This document shows positions 59,963 through 64,000 of a stretch of DNA of 64,000 nucleotides, piece by piece; within the stretch, counting starts at the first letter, position 1; every line of letters begins with the position of its first letter. The notes below the pieces were generated by a model. The model was given only the letters and a program-made list of their open reading frames with translations. It did not search any database and was not told where the DNA came from. A program made the translations under genes and the position numbers. Source of the DNA: Mogibacterium sp. (GTDB taxonomy: Bacteria > Bacillota > Clostridia > Peptostreptococcales > Anaerovoracaceae); contig JAFWHB010000032.1 of assembly GCA_017512145.1 (NCBI GenBank), positions 124,001 to 188,000 of the forward strand, given 5' to 3'.

Positions 59963-61879
59963 TTATTTACTGAGCATTCTCATGGAATTCAGGATACAGA
60001 TAACTGCAACACCTACATCTGCAAAGACTGCAGCCCACATGTTTGCTATTCCTATCGCGCCAAGAATCAGACATGCAAACTTTACAAAGAGCGCGAAGAC
60101 TATATTGGCCCTGGATATACTCATTGTCTTGCGTGCTATCCTGATCACAGCAGGAATACGTGAGAGCTTGTCATCCATTATGACGATATCCGCTGCCTCT
60201 ATAGCTGCATCGGATCCAAGAGACCCCATGGCAATACCAACATCAGCTCTTGACAGGACCGGTGCGTCATTGATTCCATCACCTATGAAAGCGAGCTTTC
60301 TGTCATTCGAAGAGCCTTCATCGCCTGAGATCTCAGCCAGAAGGTCTTCGACAGCCTTGACCTTGTCAAGCGGCAGAAGTCCGGCTTTGTAGTCGCTGAT
60401 ACCAAGCTCACTGGCAACCTGCGCTGCAACCTTCTCGGAATCGCCCGTCAGCATAACGATTCTGCGGACATTCTCGGCAAAGAGATCAGCTATTGCCTTC
60501 TTGGCCTCTGCCTTAGGCATATCAGCAACTATTATAGTGCCTATATATTTGCCGTTCCTGGCAACATAGCAGTATGTACCGGCAGCTTCAACGATATCTT
60601 CTTGTATCTCAATGCCATTCTCTTCAAAGAATCCTCTGTTGCCCACACAAATCAGGTCTCTGCCGACCTTTGCGCTGATGCCCTTGCCGGCAAAGTTCTG
60701 CTCATCTTTGACCTTGGATGCCGGATATGGCTTGTCACATGCCTGAACGATAGCTGCTCCTATAGGATGTGTGGAGCCGGCTTCAACAGCTGCGGCATAC
60801 CTGATGATATCCTCGGTTGAATACCCATTGGCAGCATCTATCATGCTGACCTTGAACTTACCCTCCGTAAGAGTACCTGTCTTGTCCGTAACGATGGTGT
60901 CAAGCTTTGACATCATCTCGAGGTAGTTGGAGCCTTTGACAAGAACTCCCTCTCTTGAAGCAGCTCCTATTCCGCCGAAGAATGCAAGCGGAACAGAGAT
61001 TACAAGAGCACAAGGACATGAAATTACAAGGAACGTGCAGGCTCTGAGCACCCATGTGCCGAATTCAGCTGCAAAGTGTCCTGAGATAAGTGGCGGTATG
61101 AAAGCCAGCAGCACAGCTCCGATAACTACAGCTGGTGTGTAGTAGCGTGCGAACCTTGTGATTAAGTTCTCTGTACGGGACTTCTTGGAAGCGGCATTCT
61201 CGACCATCTCAAGTATCTGAGCGACTGTCGAGTCATCATACTCCTTGCGTGCCTCAACTCTTAAGAGCGTATCCCCATTGATACATCCTGAGATGACATC
61301 GTCACCTGTTCTGACAGATCTAGGCATGGATTCGCCCGTAAGTGCCGATGTATTGATCAGGCCTTCACCTTCAATGACTACTCCATCTGTAGGGATCTTC
61401 TCTCCCGGCTTGATGACGAGAATGTCACCGACTTCAATGTCATCAGGGTCGATGACCTCAATGCTCCCGTCCTCTTCCTCTCTGTTGGCAAAGTCAGGCG
61501 CAATACTCATAAGTTCTGATATGGCACCACGGGATTTGCCGACTGCATAGCCCTGGAAGAATTCACCGACCTGATAGAAAAGCATTACAGCAACGGCTTC
61601 ATGAAGCTCACCGCAGCCAAACGCTCCGACGGTCGCCAGTGTCATAAGGAAGCTCTCATCGAACATCTGACCATGCGAGATCCCAAGGAAGCATTTCCTG
61701 ATGACATCCTGACCTACGATGAAATACGGAACAAGCCATGGTATGATCATCCAGTAGCTGTGAGCAAAGCTCTCAGGTATAACGTGAGTATGCTCAAGTA
61801 CGATCAGAAGAACGAAGAGAACAAAGGCTATTATGATCCTTGTCAGATCTTTTTTCTGTCTTTTCGTTAAACCAGACAT
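59963..61879 (-). CDS. P1B-type heavy-metal-exporting ATPase (CadA/ZntA-like) without HMA domain
   Basis: ATP-driven metal exporter (638 aa) of the P1B class, probably for Zn, Cd or Pb. The metal site is CPC in FLVISCPCALVISVPLAF. The phosphorylation site is DKTGTLTEGKF, the actuator motif is SALTGESMP, the nucleotide-domain marker is HPIGAAIV and the hinge is GDGINDAP. About eight membrane helices are expected. It lacks the N-terminal HMA metal-binding domain that most family members carry. A separate HMA protein is encoded just upstream. Start at the ATG, with GAGGAA eight to ten bases before it; a TTG lies one codon earlier. Confidence 0.92.
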   Translation of the reverse strand: MSGLTKRQKKDLTRIIIAFVLFVLLIVLEHTHVIPESFAHSYWMIIPWLVPYFIVGQDVIRKCFLGISHGQMFDESFLMTLATVGAFGCGELHEAVAVMLFYQVGEFFQGYAVGKSRGAISELMSIAPDFANREEEDGSIEVIDPDDIEVGDILVIKPGEKIPTDGVVIEGEGLINTSALTGESMPRSVRTGDDVISGCINGDTLLRVEARKEYDDSTVAQILEMVENAASKKSRTENLITRFARYYTPAVVIGAVLLAFIPPLISGHFAAEFGTWVLRACTFLVISCPCALVISVPLAFFGGIGAASREGVLVKGSNYLEMMSKLDTIVTDKTGTLTEGKFKVSMIDAANGYSTEDIIRYAAAVEAGSTHPIGAAIVQACDKPYPASKVKDEQNFAGKGISAKVGRDLICVGNRGFFEENGIEIQEDIVEAAGTYCYVARNGKYIGTIIVADMPKAEAKKAIADLFAENVRRIVMLTGDSEKVAAQVASELGISDYKAGLLPLDKVKAVEDLLAEISGDEGSSNDRKLAFIGDGINDAPVLSRADVGIAMGSLGSDAAIEAADIVIMDDKLSRIPAVIRIARKTMSISRANIVFALFVKFACLILGAIGIANMWAAVFADVGVAVICILNSMRMLSK

Positions 61880-61903
61880 CAATATGATTCCTCTGAAATG
61901 TGA

Positions 61904-62125
61904 TTATTTCAATACTACCTTGCAGTCCGGCTCAACCTTGGCAATGCACTTGACTGCTTCCTGAACGACCTGATCAAAAACTGCGTCTTCAGCATCGATC
62001 ATCATCTTCTGTGTAAGAAAGCTTACTGATGCGTCATTTACTCCGTCGAGTTTCTTGATAGCTTCTTCCATCTTAGCTGCACAATTAGCGCAATCGAGAT
62101 CGATGAGTTTAAATTTCTTCTTCAT
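61904..62125 (-). CDS. Stand-alone heavy-metal-associated (HMA) domain protein
   Basis: A 73-residue ferredoxin-fold metal-binding protein. The metal loop DLDCANCAAKMEEAIKKLDG has the two cysteines of the C-x-x-C motif. The residues in front (DLD rather than GM) resemble the HMA domains of Zn/Cd ATPases more than copper chaperones. VNDASVSFLTQKMMID completes the fold. It lies between the ArsR gene and the ATPase gene and probably supplies the ATPase with metal, or acts as the regulatory domain missing from it. Confidence 0.88.
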   Translation of the reverse strand: MKKKFKLIDLDCANCAAKMEEAIKKLDGVNDASVSFLTQKMMIDAEDAVFDQVVQEAVKCIAKVEPDCKVVLK

Positions 62126-62146
62126 TTCAGTGTCTCCTTATCTCTA

Positions 62147-62461
62147 CTATTCTTCAATATGTTCCTTGCCCATTGCGATTATCGTCTTGACATGATCATC
62201 ATCAAGGGAGTATTTGATGGACTTGCCTTCGCGTCTTGACTTGATGAGCTTAGCAGTCTTAAGAGCCTTGAGCTGATGCGAGACAGCAGACTGATTCATC
62301 TCGATATCTTCGCATATCTCTGTTACGTTCTTCTCTCCGTCGAACAGATCATACAGGATCTTGATCCTTGTGGAATCTGCGAACATCTTGAAAAGATCCG
62401 CAAGTTCAAGGAGTTCTTCCTCGCGAAGATCTCTGATCATATAGTCATTCTTTACGGCCAT
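62147..62461 (-). CDS. ArsR/SmtB-family metal-sensing repressor
   Basis: Winged-helix repressor (104 aa) of the ArsR/SmtB family. The DNA-recognition region is VTEICEDIEMNQSAVSHQLK and a wing follows (SRREGKSIKYSLDDDH). The C-terminal helix has DDDHVKTIIAMGKEHIEE, matching the Asp-x-His...His-x-x-Glu layout of zinc-sensing alpha-5 sites in CzrA/SmtB. No N-terminal CxC cadmium site is seen. A palindromic operator lies over its predicted transcription start, so metal should relieve repression of the whole three-gene operon. Confidence 0.93.
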   Translation of the reverse strand: MAVKNDYMIRDLREEELLELADLFKMFADSTRIKILYDLFDGEKNVTEICEDIEMNQSAVSHQLKALKTAKLIKSRREGKSIKYSLDDDHVKTIIAMGKEHIEE

Positions 62462-62510
62462 CTCTTACCCCTTTCTGTCGAATAAATCAAGAAACAATTG
62501 AACGTTCTTT

Positions 62511-62541
62511 CATATGAATATATTATCATATGTTCATTATA
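62511..62541 (-). promoter_or_regulatory. Promoter and operator of the metal-resistance operon
   Basis: A perfect inverted repeat CATATGA (62511-62517) / TCATATG (62526-62532) with an 8-bp AT spacer, typical of ArsR-family sites. A consensus -10 TATAAT (62541-62536, minus strand) lies next to it, so the operator covers the transcription start. TGAACATATG-type half-sites extend the symmetry. Confidence 0.7.
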
Positions 62542-62575
62542 ATGCAAGCCATAATCATGATTAATTATTGAAACA

Positions 62576-62611
62576 TAAAAAAAAAGCGCACTGCACTTTA
62601 ATGCAATGCGC
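62576..62611 (-). terminator. Intrinsic terminator of the aldo/keto reductase gene
   Basis: Minus strand GCGCATTGCA (62611-62602) pairs with TGCAGTGCGC (62595-62586) around a 6-nt loop and runs into ten T residues. Confidence 0.88.
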
Positions 62612-62624
62612 TAATCTATCTGAC

Positions 62625-63776
62625 TTATTCGAATTTGGCTGCTACCTTCTTGAGGAGTTCTCTTATCTCAAGATACTGCGGGCAGACGCTCTCGCACATA
62701 CCGCACTCGATGCAGTCACTTGCCTTGCCGCTTCCCTCTGCTATGATAGTGTCATAATTACTCCAGTCAAGAACCTGATCAAAGAGGACCTTCCTGTTGT
62801 ATACGTTGAACATGCCCGGAATCCTGATATTCATCGGGCACTGATTCTCTTCGATGCAGTATCTGCATGCTGTGCAAGGAACAGCTCCCATGGATCCGAA
62901 TACTTCAGCTACCTTGAATACAGCGTCAAGCTCGGCAGCGCTCAGCTGCTCGAAATCGCCGTCAGCCTTGGTAAAGGTAGCGATATTGTCCTCCATCTGC
63001 TCCATATTGCTCATTCCCGAAAGGATCATTTCCATGCCTTCGAATCCTGCGGCAAATCTCAGAGCGTATCCTGCATTGCTGCAGCCTGAGCCTGTCTCGC
63101 TGCGAAGATCGTCAAGGATTTTCTGTGCTGCATCAGGCAGATTAACAAGGCTGCCGCCTCTTACAGGTTCCATAACGATTACAGGCTTGTTATGCTTGCG
63201 GCATACTTCGTAAACCTTGCGGCTCTCGTTGGTCAGACTCTCATAGTCAAAGTAATTGAACTGAATCTGAACGATCTCGACCTCAGGATACTCACTCAGG
63301 ATCTTGTCGAGGACTACAGCCTTGTCATGGAATGAAAGGCCGACGTGGCGGACTTTGCCCTCAGCCTTGAGAGCAAAAGCTGTCTCATAAGCATTGCACT
63401 TCTTGAAGAATTCGAAGTTCTCAGCATTCTGAGCGTGCATCAGATAAAAATCGAAATAATCAACGCCGCATGCCTCGAGCTGGCTCTGGAAAAGAGGTCT
63501 GATGTCCTCTTCTGACTTGAAATATTCGTCTGTAAGTTTATTTGTAAGAAGATACTCGCTCCTTGCATGGCGTGATGTCAGGCAGTCCCTGATAGCAAGT
63601 TCGCTGAGACCGTTGTGATATCCATGAGCTGTGTCAAAGTAATTGAAACCACACTCGATAAAGCGGTCTACCATCTTGCAAAGGTGCTCGTTATCGATCT
63701 TATCACCTGTCATAGGAAGGCGCATCATACCAAATCCGAGATGCTTCTTGATTTCCGGAAATTCTCTGTTAAACAT
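62625..63776 (-). CDS. Aldo/keto reductase with C-terminal 4Fe-4S ferredoxin-like domain
   Basis: A 383-residue oxidoreductase of the aldo/keto reductase superfamily. The barrel has the tetrad residues in FDTAHGYHNG (Asp, Tyr), LLTNKL (Lys) and FYLMHAQN (His). The C-terminal ~90 residues carry two cysteine motifs, CTACRYCIEENQCP and CIECGMCESVCPQ, expected to bind [4Fe-4S] clusters. Such fusions are common in anaerobic Clostridia and usually lack a known substrate. It ends in a strong terminator and is preceded by the end of a transporter gene. Confidence 0.9.
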   Translation of the reverse strand: MFNREFPEIKKHLGFGMMRLPMTGDKIDNEHLCKMVDRFIECGFNYFDTAHGYHNGLSELAIRDCLTSRHARSEYLLTNKLTDEYFKSEEDIRPLFQSQLEACGVDYFDFYLMHAQNAENFEFFKKCNAYETAFALKAEGKVRHVGLSFHDKAVVLDKILSEYPEVEIVQIQFNYFDYESLTNESRKVYEVCRKHNKPVIVMEPVRGGSLVNLPDAAQKILDDLRSETGSGCSNAGYALRFAAGFEGMEMILSGMSNMEQMEDNIATFTKADGDFEQLSAAELDAVFKVAEVFGSMGAVPCTACRYCIEENQCPMNIRIPGMFNVYNRKVLFDQVLDWSNYDTIIAEGSGKASDCIECGMCESVCPQYLEIRELLKKVAAKFE

Positions 63777-63859
63777 TTATATTTCCCCCTTCTGTATATC
63801 TGCAATATTCTGAATAATATCAGTTATATAGTTCTTAAGCAATGATGGTTATTGAAGAA

Positions 63860-64000
63860 TCAGTATATACCGAGATTCTTGAATATCAGCAGCCAGACGA
63901 ACAGTGTTATGCACGATACAGGTGTTGAAAGCATTATCGCGCTGCCGGCTATTTCGGCATCACTGTCAAGTGAGACTGCCATTGGATATGTGGATACTGC
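63860..64000 (-). CDS. AEC-family (auxin efflux carrier-like) transporter, C-terminal fragment
   Basis: The last 46 codons of a gene that continues past the window edge. The translated end (PMAVSLDSDAEIAGSAIMLS, then TPVSCITLFVWLLIFKNLG) matches the final two membrane helices of AEC-family permeases, which often export organic acids. The fragment is short, so the family call is tentative. Confidence 0.55.
   Translation of the reverse strand, partial: AVSTYPMAVSLDSDAEIAGSAIMLSTPVSCITLFVWLLIFKNLGIY

Noticed and set aside
59933-60163. Cys-rich plus-strand ORF resembling a small metal-binding peptide
   Set aside because: It lies opposite the C-terminus of the P1B ATPase and across its terminator, with no RBS; a shadow frame.
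61880-62130. Frameshift splitting an HMA-ATPase gene
   Set aside because: The HMA gene has its own stop. The ATPase start has an upstream GAGGAA and the gap of ~24 bp is not readable as a fused frame, so two genes are more likely.

Overview
The window looks like chromosome of a strictly anaerobic, amino-acid-fermenting member of the Clostridia. The basis is the Firmicute-type gene orders (rimP-nusA-rnpM-infB-rbfA-nrnA-truB-ribF-rpsO-pnp; plsX-rnc-smc-ftsY-der), purine-rich ribosome binding sites, oxygen-sensitive radical enzymes of the 2-hydroxyacyl-CoA dehydratase type, ferredoxin-type proteins and butyrate kinases. I cannot name the species. Most genes lie on the minus strand. I see no rRNA, tRNA, insertion sequence, phage or CRISPR array.

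Layout. 1-2215 (+): end of an M3 peptidase, NAD kinase and an RluA-type pseudouridine synthase. 2262-6584 (-): a DUF975 membrane protein and pheST. 6702-12069 (-): a butyrate kinase, then (transcribed first to last) pgk-tpiA-secG and a membrane-pyrophosphatase-like gene that has lost its catalytic motifs. 12234-14382: nitroreductase, endonuclease III and a divergent GntR regulator with a candidate operator. 14461-25422: a nine-gene reductive amino-acid fermentation operon (hadI-hadB-hadC-hadA-ldhA-acdB-etfB-etfA-buk) with a divergent LysR regulator. It would reduce a 2-oxo acid from an amino acid to the 2-hydroxy acid, activate it to the CoA ester, dehydrate it and reduce the enoyl-CoA.

25481-42600 (-): a long housekeeping run in the order ileS-rlmN-plsX-rnc-smc-ftsY-der-[plsY-gpsA fusion]-miaB-cls-M50 protease, with tight spacing and several overlaps. 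The plsY-gpsA fusion joins glycerol-3-phosphate synthesis and its first acylation in one polypeptide. ileS is the type-2 form with a swapped GxHH signature. 42807-44027 (+): an RsuA-type pseudouridine synthase and an acidic membrane-anchored protein of unknown function. 44051-45285 (-): a two-gene cassette of a small cysteine-free peptide with a tandem VYxGPD repeat and a radical SAM/SPASM protein, a candidate peptide-modification system.

45408-56109 (-): the nusA-infB translation operon and rpsO-pnp, with a hairpin in the rimP leader that may be a NusA-dependent attenuator. 56249-59671 (-): a class A penicillin-binding protein with a cytoplasmic N-terminal region of about 400 residues. 59963-62461 (-): an ArsR regulator, a stand-alone HMA metallochaperone and a P1B-type ATPase lacking its own HMA domain. 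62625-64000 (-): an aldo/keto reductase with a ferredoxin-like tail and the end of an AEC-family transporter.

The most unusual items are the catalytically stripped pyrophosphatase-like protein, the VYxGPD peptide/radical SAM pair and the PlsY-GpsA fusion.
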